Assembly: GCA_011051425.1 (NCBI GenBank)
Contig: DRLF01000024.1
Location: 1-16,375, forward strand
Direction: 5' to 3'
Source: Thiolapillus brandeum
GTDB taxonomy: Bacteria; Pseudomonadota; Gammaproteobacteria; Chromatiales; Chromatiaceae
DNA length: 16,375 nucleotides
In this document: positions 7,902 to 14,641 of the stretch, piece after piece
How the letters are laid out: the number at the start of each line of letters is the position of its first letter
Numbering within the stretch: the stretch's first letter is position 1
Program-made: the position numbers and the translations under genes
The notes under the pieces: model-generated
What the model was told of the DNA's origin: nothing
The model's database searches: none
The model's input: the letters and a program-made list of their open reading frames with translations, nothing else

Positions 7902-8645
7902 TTACTTGAAGGTAAAGTCAACGGTTGCCTTGCCACCGGCGTCGACGGTTACCTTGGCTTTCTGGTTCTTCAGCATGCCATGCCAGGCTTTGATGGTGTA
8001 CTTGCCGGGGGGGATGTCGGCAATGGTGTAGCTGCCGTCTTCCGCAACCTTCGCAAAGTAGGGGTTTCGGGCGACGAACACGAAGCCGTGCATGAAATCG
8101 TGTGCATCACACTCGATCTTCATCGCCGGGCCTTTTTTCAGCTTGATAGTGGTCTTGACACTGCCGGGCTTGGGCTGGCTGATATTCATCACGGTTTTCT
8201 TGGGACCCTTGGCATCGCCACGGATCAGTTCATAAGTATGGATGTTGTGCAGGATGGGGTCGTCGTTGACAGCATCCAGTACATCCTTGTTCTTCATGGC
8301 CTGCAGGAAGGGTTTGAACTCGCAGCCTTTCTGGTCGATGATGGCGTCGCCCACGTCGGCGGGAAAGGGTTTGCCTTCCTTGACCTTTTCCAGATACACG
8401 ATGGTGTCCAGCAGATGGCCGTCTTTGACGCGCACGAAATCGATCTTGCGCTCACCCGTGCCGCAGACGTCATTGTCCTTGGAGATGGTATAGGTCTTTG
8501 GTGGCAGGTCCTTGCCCTTGAAATTGATCGTGCCGCTGATGGTGCCGCCATTGGACACGCTGGTTTCCTTGTAGGTGCCCGCCTGAGTTGCCAAAGGCAG
8601 GGCGCAAAGGCCGGCGATACTGAGGGTGATGAGTGTCTTTTTCAT
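7902..8645 (-). CDS. Secreted cupredoxin-like protein with carboxypeptidase-regulatory-type fold
   Basis: A 247-aa exported protein. ATG 8645 has a strong AAGGAGA site 7 bases upstream (8653-8659). An in-frame ATG at 8687 would add 14 residues with no reason to prefer it. The signal peptide is MKKTLITLSIAGLCALPLATQA, cleaved near residue 22. Candidate blue-copper ligands resemble those of plastocyanin-like proteins: HNIH (His133 and His136), then Cys179-x2-His182-x2-Met185. Cys61 and Cys108 could form a disulfide. The C-terminal GSYTIADIPPGKYTIKAWH (204-222) is the beta-sandwich motif of carboxypeptidase-regulatory-like domains. It likely resides in the periplasm and could carry electrons or copper for the divergent cytochrome complex. 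The copper role is inferred from residue pattern only. Confidence 0.8.
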   Translation of the reverse strand: MKKTLITLSIAGLCALPLATQAGTYKETSVSNGGTISGTINFKGKDLPPKTYTISKDNDVCGTGERKIDFVRVKDGHLLDTIVYLEKVKEGKPFPADVGDAIIDQKGCEFKPFLQAMKNKDVLDAVNDDPILHNIHTYELIRGDAKGPKKTVMNISQPKPGSVKTTIKLKKGPAMKIECDAHDFMHGFVFVARNPYFAKVAEDGSYTIADIPPGKYTIKAWHGMLKNQKAKVTVDAGGKATVDFTFK

Positions 8646-8713
8646 AGAGTTGTCTCCTTGATTGTTGGGGAATCTCGAGCAAGTCATCCATTCATGGCTT
8701 GTTCAGAAGCTCC

Positions 8714-11113
8714 TTAGGCTGCCTGTTCGGGGTTGTCCCGTTCAGTCAGCAGTTCTTCTATCATTTCGATAAATACGCTGCGCTTGACGCTGTCATCAGC
8801 CTGTTTGAGGTTTGCCAGCAGAATACTGTTGGCAAGATCGGTATCGAACCGGCGCAGGGCGCGACCGATCAGCCTTGCTTCTTCGCCGGTACCCAGGGTA
8901 ACGCCATCAATGATCTTTTCGACCGCCTTGCGGGTAAATGATTCTTCCTGCAGCGGCTGCAGAATTTCTGCCAGCCCCCTGGCAGCAGCGACACGCACGG
9001 CCATCTCTTTGTCTTCCAGGCGTTCCATGAGTTTGCGGGCAATGCTCAGAGGAGGAACATCGCGCACCACCATATGATCTGCTTCCGCCGGGTCCTGGCT
9101 GTTCAGGGACAAATGGACCAGGGCTTCGATAGCCGCCACGCGGAGGGTGAACTCCGGCGCGGTGAGCGCTTCGGTCAGTGGTATCAGGGCCGCGCGGTTG
9201 CCGATATGGCTGAGTGCTCTGGCGCTTGTGATCTTCTGATCCAGATCACCAATGGCCAACTGGGTGATCAGCGTACCCACGGCATCGGACAGTGCTTCCA
9301 TTTGCGGATTGCGCTGAGCCAGCAGGCCGATGGAGGCGGCAGCTTCGCGGCGCACGATGGCAGCATCGTCATTGAGCGCCTGAATGAGGGTTTGCAGCAC
9401 TTCCGCCCGGTCGGTCTCCGCCAGAATATGGGCGGCGAGACGGCGAATGTCCTCTTGGGCGTCGATTTTACGGTTGGAACGCATGCGCTGCATGAGTTCC
9501 TTGTTGTCCTCGACAATCTCCAGATATTCCTGGGTGATTTCGTCCTGGATTTCCTTTTCCGGGTGGCCGGTTCTCATCATGGTTTCCACGTTTGCCATGG
9601 CGATGGCATCCAGGGTGGACATGGCAGGGGCCACATCGCCTTCAGCGACGATTTCCGCAGGGGTTTCCGGCAATTCGAGTTCGGGAGCGGCGTTTTCTGC
9701 CGCCTCTTCGTTTTCTGCTGCTCCTGGTTCCTGGTCCGCTTCCGGGTTCTCTACCTGTGTGTCCAGCGTTACTTCGACCGGTGGGGTGGCAGGCTGGGGG
9801 ATGGTGATTTCACCCTGCAGTGCGCCCAGTATGATGTCCAGGGGATGCGGCAGAGGCGCGGTTCTGTCCTCCTGCTCTTCCGGGGTGACCTGACCGGTTT
9901 TTTCCAGTTCCATGAGTGCGGCCAGTGCAGCGAGTCTTACCACCTGCTGCTGATCGGTGATGGCCTGTTCCAGGGTGTTGAGTACGCGGGAATCGATCCG
10001 GCCCAGTTTGCCGATGGCTGTGGCCGCTTCCCGGCGCACCATGGGGTGCGCACTGCTGTCCGCAGCAATCTGCAACAGCTTGTCCAGGGCGCCGGGGTTC
10101 CCGTTGGCGCCCAGAAGTGCGCAGGCGGCAGAGGCTGCTTCTGCATGGCTGTCGGAGGTGCAGGCGAGCACGGCCTGGAAATTCTGTTCGGAAAGGGCGG
10201 TACTCCCAACGACAGGCAACAGCACATTGTAGAGAATGGCGCGCACCCCGGGATCCGGATCGGTAAGCATGGTCTGGAAAACGTCTTCCATTTCGGGGGT
10301 GCTGCCGCTGTTCCGGGCCAGTTCCGTGATGGCTTTGAGCGCGGCATGGCGCACTTCACCATCCGGATCGCGCAGCAGCAGGGTCAGTGCACTGAGGTAG
10401 GAGGTGGCATTCTGTCTGGCCAGGGACAATGCAGCTTCGGCGCGCACGTCCGGTGCAGGATCTGTCAATGCTCTGCCCAGAGCCCTGGTGGCGTTGCCGG
10501 ATGAGGACAGCGCCAGTGCATGAGCGGCGCGGCGGCGATGAATGGGCAGACTGTCCTGATTCTGCAGACGCCCAATGACGAGGGATTCGCCATTATCGGA
10601 GATGCGGATGAGCGTGTTCAGCAAAGTGGGTTCCATGTCCTGCTGGGTTTCATCATCGATCAGGGCTGCCAGGCTATCGACAGCCTTTTCGGCGCGCAGA
10701 CTGCCCAGGGCAGTGACTGCGGCTTTTTGTACGTCCCACCAGGTGTCCCAGTCGTCGTCCCATTCCATATCCTCGGGACGCTCCAGACAGATTTTCAGCA
10801 GGGGGTCGACAGCTTCTGCAGCGCCGATTCGGCCCAGGGCCGTGGCAATCATGGTACAGACTTCACCGCTGGGGTCGTTTTCCAGGGATTCGATCAGCGC
10901 GGGAATTGCTTCGGGCGAGCCAATGTTCCCCAACGCTTCAGCGGCATCGATGGCCACATCCAGGTCTTCGTCCTTCAGGCGTTCAATCAGGGTTTCGACT
11001 GAAGCCGTGTCTTTGAGCAACCCCAGGGTGCGGGCGGCGTAACAGCGGTCGGCTTCATCACCGCTCTGCAGGAGCTGGCACAAGGTGTCCACAGTTTCTT
11101 TGTAGGTTGTCAT
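8714..11113 (-). CDS. Large HEAT-repeat protein with acidic central linker
   Basis: A 799-aa soluble protein without a signal peptide or TM helix. Residues 1-402 are a run of HEAT repeats (PBS-lyase HEAT-like), for example CYAARTLGLLKD, AIDAAEALGNIGSPEAIPAL and RREAATAIGKLG. Residues 403-500 are a Pro/Glu/Ala-rich acidic linker. Residues 500-799 begin with a helical segment and hold a second HEAT block (VRREAAASIGLLAQ, SARALSHIGNRAALIPL, VRVAAARGLAEIL). Such proteins are scaffolds, and some members act on bilin or other cofactor attachment; no catalytic motif is visible. It is the first gene of the leftward set. ATG 11113 lies about 37 bases after the expected start point of a sigma-54-like promoter. 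An AGGAAAGG stretch is rather far upstream, so initiation may be weak. Confidence 0.85.
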   Translation of the reverse strand: MTTYKETVDTLCQLLQSGDEADRCYAARTLGLLKDTASVETLIERLKDEDLDVAIDAAEALGNIGSPEAIPALIESLENDPSGEVCTMIATALGRIGAAEAVDPLLKICLERPEDMEWDDDWDTWWDVQKAAVTALGSLRAEKAVDSLAALIDDETQQDMEPTLLNTLIRISDNGESLVIGRLQNQDSLPIHRRRAAHALALSSSGNATRALGRALTDPAPDVRAEAALSLARQNATSYLSALTLLLRDPDGEVRHAALKAITELARNSGSTPEMEDVFQTMLTDPDPGVRAILYNVLLPVVGSTALSEQNFQAVLACTSDSHAEAASAACALLGANGNPGALDKLLQIAADSSAHPMVRREAATAIGKLGRIDSRVLNTLEQAITDQQQVVRLAALAALMELEKTGQVTPEEQEDRTAPLPHPLDIILGALQGEITIPQPATPPVEVTLDTQVENPEADQEPGAAENEEAAENAAPELELPETPAEIVAEGDVAPAMSTLDAIAMANVETMMRTGHPEKEIQDEITQEYLEIVEDNKELMQRMRSNRKIDAQEDIRRLAAHILAETDRAEVLQTLIQALNDDAAIVRREAAASIGLLAQRNPQMEALSDAVGTLITQLAIGDLDQKITSARALSHIGNRAALIPLTEALTAPEFTLRVAAIEALVHLSLNSQDPAEADHMVVRDVPPLSIARKLMERLEDKEMAVRVAAARGLAEILQPLQEESFTRKAVEKIIDGVTLGTGEEARLIGRALRRFDTDLANSILLANLKQADDSVKRSVFIEMIEELLTERDNPEQAA

Positions 11114-11160
11114 GTTCCGGGGGGGCTGCCTTTCCTGTGAGATGTTTGAACTGTTGATTA

Positions 11161-11177
11161 TGCAGTTTTCATGCCAT
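11161..11177 (-). promoter_or_regulatory. Sigma-54-like -24/-12 promoter, leftward genes
   Basis: Reading the minus strand from 11177 gives ATGGCATGAAAACTGCA. Against the sigma-54 consensus YTGGCACGRNNNTTGCW this matches all but the first Y, C7 and T13. The essential GG and GC pairs are at the exact spacing. Transcription would start near 11150, giving a 5' leader of about 37 bases before the HEAT gene. This is a visual consensus match; sigma-54 promoters also need an activator-binding site, for which a candidate exists about 95 bp upstream. Confidence 0.55.
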
Positions 11178-11235
11178 CAACAGGATTGAAAAACCGCTGC
11201 TGTATGAGGGCCAGGGCGGGGAGGGTAACAACGTC

Positions 11236-11254
11236 ATTGAACACATTGTTCAAT
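11236..11254. promoter_or_regulatory. Perfect 8+8 palindrome, candidate activator site
   Basis: ATTGAACA (11236-11243) and its exact reverse complement TGTTCAAT (11247-11254) are separated by CAT. The centre is about 95 bp upstream of the predicted leftward start point and about 270 bp upstream of the rightward one. Those distances are usual, and possible, for an enhancer-binding protein. The spacing is too wide for an FNR box (TTGA-N6-TCAA). The identity of the regulator is unknown. Confidence 0.45.
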
Positions 11255-11255
11255 A

Positions 11256-11276
11256 TTGGGCCCAAAACGCTTTTGG
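11256..11276. promoter_or_regulatory. Two further short dyads next to the candidate activator site
   Basis: TTGGGCCCAA (11256-11265) is a perfect 10-bp palindrome. It overlaps CCAAAA (11262-11267), which pairs with TTTTGG (11271-11276) across CGC. Together with the neighbouring 19-bp palindrome they form a 41-bp block of dyad symmetry midway between the two promoters. Either dyad alone could be chance; the clustering makes a regulatory role plausible. Confidence 0.3.
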
Positions 11277-11490
11277 ATGAGCTGAATTGTGCAATGTCAG
11301 CCAGGCTGCAGTCAGTACTGTGGAGAGAAGGATCATGGTGCTGCCGTTGAAGGATTTGGTTCAGTCCGTTTCCGTGAGTGAATGCTTTGTTCAAGAAAGA
11401 AATAAAAACAGGAGGGAAATCACCCGGAAAGCGGGATGGCTCCGTTTTCTCTGCCGTATTTTTCAAGGGCTTATTCAAATTAGTTCGTTA

Positions 11491-11507
11491 TTGGCGTGGT
11501 TATTGCT
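11491..11507 (+). promoter_or_regulatory. Sigma-54-like -24/-12 promoter, cytochrome genes
   Basis: TTGGCGTGGTTATTGCT matches the sigma-54 consensus YTGGCACGRNNNTTGCW at every constrained position except A6 and C7, with the invariant GG and GC at exact spacing. The expected start is near 11518, about 74 bases before the first rightward gene. The match is better than that of the leftward promoter. Confidence 0.6.
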
Positions 11508-11591
11508 AAATACACCGGGAGGCGCAGCGTGGTCGCCCATTCAACAAGTTACCTGAATCTGTGGATCCAGGGCACCGTCAGGAGAACAGGC

Positions 11592-11744
11592 ATGGCCGAA
11601 CACCCGGATAAAGTGGAATCCCCATCGACGAAAGCGGATGCCGGCTGGGGAAAAAAACTGTTCATTGGCACCCTGATTGCGTTGCTTGGGTTTTTCTACT
11701 GGCTGCTGATTTATTCCGGTGGCGTCACGGTTCATCATGGTTGA
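11592..11744 (+). CDS. 50-aa single-TM peptide, first gene of the cytochrome set
   Basis: ATG 11592 is preceded by AGGAGA (11580-11585) at good spacing; the upstream in-frame ATG at 11496 overlaps the promoter and is unlikely. The peptide has a soluble charged N-terminus, then GWGKKLFIGTLIALLGFF at about residues 19-36, a continuing hydrophobic stretch YWLLIY, and ends SGGVTVHHG with two adjacent histidines. Topology by the positive-inside rule puts the histidines in the periplasm. It may be a small accessory subunit of the bd-like protein, as CydX is for CydAB, but no sequence match to CydX is claimed. Confidence 0.75.
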   Translation: MAEHPDKVESPSTKADAGWGKKLFIGTLIALLGFFYWLLIYSGGVTVHHG

Positions 11745-11757
11745 GGCGGGAGCAGGT

Positions 11758-11910
11758 ATGGAAGAGCAGAATACACTGGGGGTGGGTGGTCGTCTGGTTG
11801 CCGTTGCAATTGCCATCATCATCATGCTGGCGGTGTTCTATGGTCTGGATCACATGATTATGGGCATGCAGGGGCTGCCGCTGAATCCTGATTTGTCCCC
11901 GGCAGGTTGA
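11758..11910 (+). CDS. Second 50-aa single-TM peptide
   Basis: ATG 11758 lies 13 bases after the previous stop, with a GGCGGGAG purine-rich stretch ahead of it. An in-frame ATG at 11737 would overlap the previous gene and has no site. The peptide reads MEEQNTLGVGGR, then a helix VAVAIAIIIMLAVFYGLDHM at about residues 14-33, then a short Pro-rich tail that would be periplasmic. One His and several Met residues lie at the end of the helix. The next gene begins 2 bases after its stop. Like the peptide before it, it is a candidate small subunit of the membrane complex. Confidence 0.75.
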   Translation: MEEQNTLGVGGRLVAVAIAIIIMLAVFYGLDHMIMGMQGLPLNPDLSPAG

Positions 11911-11912
11911 AA

Positions 11913-13811
11913 ATGATGAAGCAGACCAGATTCTCCTACATCCGCGGGATGATGCGTCCTGTCCTCATGTTCATGACTGTCCTGTTGTTTACCGGCATGG
12001 CCACCCTGGTGCTCGCAGAAACCGGCGCCGGCAGTGCCCAGGCGCGTATTGCACCGGTCGGTGAGGTGCGCCTGCAGGGACAGCCTCCGGTTGAGATAGC
12101 TCCAGCAGCCGCAAAGGCTGCAGAGGAAAAGGCCGAACTCGAAGCAGCGCCGCAACCCCGCCGTGCTGACTACCCGAATGTTGGCATGAGCAGCCGGGCC
12201 ATTGTCTGGGTGCTGGCACAGATGCACCTGTTCTTTGGCGCCCTGGTGCTGGCGGTGCCGCTGTTCGTGCTGATGATCGAGCTGGTGGGTGTGTACACGG
12301 GGGATGAGCGCTACGACGATATGGCCCATGAATTCATGAAGATCAGCCTTACGGGTTTTTCCATCACGGCGATTTTCGGTGGTTCTCTGGCATTGGCGCT
12401 GTTCATGCTCTATCCGGATTTCATGGGCTACATGATGCATGTGTTCGGTGCTCAGGTGCTGGTGTACGCCAGCATGTTTTTCTTCGAGAGCTTCTTCCTC
12501 TACGTGTACTACTATGGCTGGAATGCATTCCGCTACGGCAACCTGAAATGGGTGCACCTGACCCTGGGGCTGCTGCTGAATGCCTCCGGTCTGACCATCA
12601 TGGTGCTGGCCAACTCCTGGGCGACATTCATGATGGCCCCATCCGGCGTCAACGAGGTCGGTGCCGTGGTGGGCAATATCTGGGAGATCATGAAAGGCCC
12701 CTTGTGGAATCCCATCAATCTGCACCGTTTCATCGCGAATATCGGTTTCGGTGGCGCAGTGGTGGGCGCTTATGCTGCGTTCAAGTTCCTGAGTACCACA
12801 GACCCGGAAAAACGCGCCCATTATGACTGGATGGGCTATACCTCAAATTTCATTGCGATTCTGGCATTCCTGCCCCTGCCCTTTGCGGGCTATTACCTGA
12901 TGGCGGAGATCTATTCCTATTCCCAGCAGATGGGCATCACAGCCATGGGCGGCATACTGGCCTGGCTGTTCATCGTGCAGGCGGTATTGATCGGTACCAT
13001 CCTGCTGGCAGGTAATTTTTACCTGTGGTCAGGCATGTCGCGCACCGAAGGATCGGAGCGCTACAAGGGACTGATCAAGGTAATCGCCTTTGTTTTGGTG
13101 GTGAGCTTCCTGATCTGGGTAACACCCCACACCCTGATACTTTCTGCTTCGGAAATTTCCCTTCTGGGCGGAAGCCACCACCACATTCTTGGACCTCTTG
13201 GTATCATGCCTGCCAAGAACATTGCAGTAAACCTGATGCTCATCGCCACTTTCCTGTCGTTCCAGCTGTATCGCCGTTCCGACAAGGTAGCTACTGTGCG
13301 TTGGGCTCCTCTGGGCAATGCCCTGCTCATCGGTGTGTATGTGGCAGCCGTGGTCAATATCATTTTCCTGGGCGTCTACTATGGTTATTTCACCAACACG
13401 GTTTACAAGGTGGGTTCTTCCGTGGCACAGGTGAGCACCACGCTGGTCGTCATCGTTGCGGGTCTGGTTATCGATACCCTGATGTTCAGAAATGCAAAGC
13501 GCCTGCCTTCCCATTGGGGGCGTATTCCCGACCGTGCGCAGTATGCCCTGTTCGCGCTCCCTATTGCCTTTACCTGGCTGATGGCGCTCATGGGATATGT
13601 GCGTTCCTCGGTGAAGACACACTGGCATGTGTACACGGTGATGAAGGACAACTCCCCGGATAACTTCATCCCCACCATCGGTTACGCGGGCAACATGATT
13701 ACTTTGGTCACCGTGCTGTTCCTGCTGTGCGTGCTGTTCATGTTCTGGGTGGCCAACCTCAGCGGCAGCAGGCAGGCCAAACCTGAAGCCACAGCCGGAG
13801 GTGAGGCATGA
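11913..13811 (+). CDS. Cytochrome bd subunit I-like (CydA-like) membrane protein lacking the quinol loop
   Basis: A 632-aa integral membrane protein. ATG 11913 is chosen over TTG 11907 because AGG lies 6 bases before it. A signal-peptide-like helix ends VLA-ETG near residue 35, then comes an Ala/Glu/Pro-rich linker and about 13 helices from residue 97. Alignment by eye with E. coli CydA is good in the first half. AQMH (His105) matches His19, FFFES (Glu192) matches Glu107, YGWN matches FGWD, and LHRFIANIGFGG (His271) matches the His186 helix. The CydA Glu99 position appears to be a Val. The long Q-loop after helix 6 and the GRQPW motif are absent. Extra histidines occur in PHT (406), HHH (422-424) and HWH (570, 572). 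It is likely a heme-bearing, cytochrome c-linked oxidase or reductase; the reaction is unknown. No CydB gene is in the window. Confidence 0.85.
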   Translation: MMKQTRFSYIRGMMRPVLMFMTVLLFTGMATLVLAETGAGSAQARIAPVGEVRLQGQPPVEIAPAAAKAAEEKAELEAAPQPRRADYPNVGMSSRAIVWVLAQMHLFFGALVLAVPLFVLMIELVGVYTGDERYDDMAHEFMKISLTGFSITAIFGGSLALALFMLYPDFMGYMMHVFGAQVLVYASMFFFESFFLYVYYYGWNAFRYGNLKWVHLTLGLLLNASGLTIMVLANSWATFMMAPSGVNEVGAVVGNIWEIMKGPLWNPINLHRFIANIGFGGAVVGAYAAFKFLSTTDPEKRAHYDWMGYTSNFIAILAFLPLPFAGYYLMAEIYSYSQQMGITAMGGILAWLFIVQAVLIGTILLAGNFYLWSGMSRTEGSERYKGLIKVIAFVLVVSFLIWVTPHTLILSASEISLLGGSHHHILGPLGIMPAKNIAVNLMLIATFLSFQLYRRSDKVATVRWAPLGNALLIGVYVAAVVNIIFLGVYYGYFTNTVYKVGSSVAQVSTTLVVIVAGLVIDTLMFRNAKRLPSHWGRIPDRAQYALFALPIAFTWLMALMGYVRSSVKTHWHVYTVMKDNSPDNFIPTIGYAGNMITLVTVLFLLCVLFMFWVANLSGSRQAKPEATAGGEA

Positions 13812-14641
13812 AGGTGCTTTTCAAGACGCTGGGGTTCAGCCTGGGGCTGACGCTGCTGTTCACGCTGGTGACCTACCTTCTGCCCCAGGTGAAAGGTGAG
13901 GCGCCTGTGGAAAAAAAGGTGGATCTGAGTTCTCTGACCATGGAAGACTTCATCGCCCTGGGTGACGATATCTTTCATAACAAGGGCACCTGTACCCTCT
14001 GCCACAAGCCTGCCCCCCTGGGAAGGGCGCCGGACATTGAAGGCGATGACATGGTGGCCGAGTCGGCCAAGCGCCTCGCCGATCCCCGCTACAAGGGAGA
14101 TGCGAAGGACGCTGAAGGCTATCTGCGTGAATCCATGCTTCATCCCAGCAAATATGTGGTTGCCGGTTGGGGTAAGAAGGGCAGCAACGATTCCGAATCC
14201 CCCATGCCCCCTGTCGACAAGCCGCCCATACAGCTGTCGGCGATGGAAATAGACGCGGTCATCGCCTGGCTGGAGGCCAAGGATGGTAATGAAGTGACGG
14301 TTGCATTGCCCACGGCAGCAGCTGCGGCCGAGGTGGCTGCCGGTGGCGCTGGCGGAGATGCGGGCAAGGCGCCTGCACCGGCAGCAACGGCTGAAGAAGC
14401 GCTGGCCAAGTTTGCCTGTGTTTCCTGTCATTCGCTGGACAGCAAGGACACACTGGTCGGGCCCGGCCTGGTGGATGTGGGCTCACGCCTGACTTCGGAA
14501 CAGGTTCGCCAGAGCATTCTGGATCCCGGTGCGGTGATCGCAGAGGGTTTTCCTCCGGCTATGCCAACCGATTTTGGCGCAAAAATGACAGTCAATGAGC
14601 TGGAAATGATCGTGAAGTATCTGGCGGAGAAGAAAGGATGA
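13808..14641 (+). CDS. Membrane-anchored diheme cytochrome c
   Basis: A 277-aa protein whose ATG overlaps the CydA-like stop (ATGA at 13808-13811), so the two are coupled. One N-terminal helix (about residues 7-25) anchors it, with the rest in the periplasm. Heme c site 1 is CTLCH (62-66) with a likely axial Met133 in SPMPP. Site 2 is CVSCH (204-208) with a likely Met252 in PAMPTD. An Ala/Gly-rich linker (about 168-195) separates the two cytochrome domains. It is the natural electron donor or acceptor for the bd-like protein in place of quinol. The precise family is not assigned. Confidence 0.88.
   Translation: MKVLFKTLGFSLGLTLLFTLVTYLLPQVKGEAPVEKKVDLSSLTMEDFIALGDDIFHNKGTCTLCHKPAPLGRAPDIEGDDMVAESAKRLADPRYKGDAKDAEGYLRESMLHPSKYVVAGWGKKGSNDSESPMPPVDKPPIQLSAMEIDAVIAWLEAKDGNEVTVALPTAAAAAEVAAGGAGGDAGKAPAPAATAEEALAKFACVSCHSLDSKDTLVGPGLVDVGSRLTSEQVRQSILDPGAVIAEGFPPAMPTDFGAKMTVNELEMIVKYLAEKKG

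Larger units (their letters stand above)
11114..11591. other. Divergent intergenic region, regulatory
   Basis: These 478 bp separate the HEAT gene (leftward) from the cytochrome genes (rightward). They hold two outward-facing sigma-54-like promoters and a dyad-rich block, listed separately. An inverted repeat (11151-11158 with 11176-11183) brackets the leftward promoter. Reading frames of 74-106 codons on both strands overlap the promoter elements and do not look like real genes. I see no RNA gene or mobile-element end here. Confidence 0.7.

Noticed and set aside
11236..11254. FNR/CRP-type site
   Set aside because: The half-sites TTGA and TCAA are nine bases apart instead of six, so the palindrome is reported without naming a regulator.
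11158..11478. Minus-strand frame of 106 codons in the divergent region
   Set aside because: Its end overlaps the leftward promoter element, the composition is not protein-like, and there is no clear ribosome binding site.
11335..11556. Plus-strand frame of 73-74 codons with AGAAGGA before ATG 11335
   Set aside because: The start site is decent, but the frame runs through the sigma-54-like promoter and has no recognisable domain; left out as more likely regulatory DNA.
11907..11912. TTG start for the CydA-like gene
   Set aside because: ATG 11913 has better spacing from AGG at 11904-11906 and needs no rare start codon.
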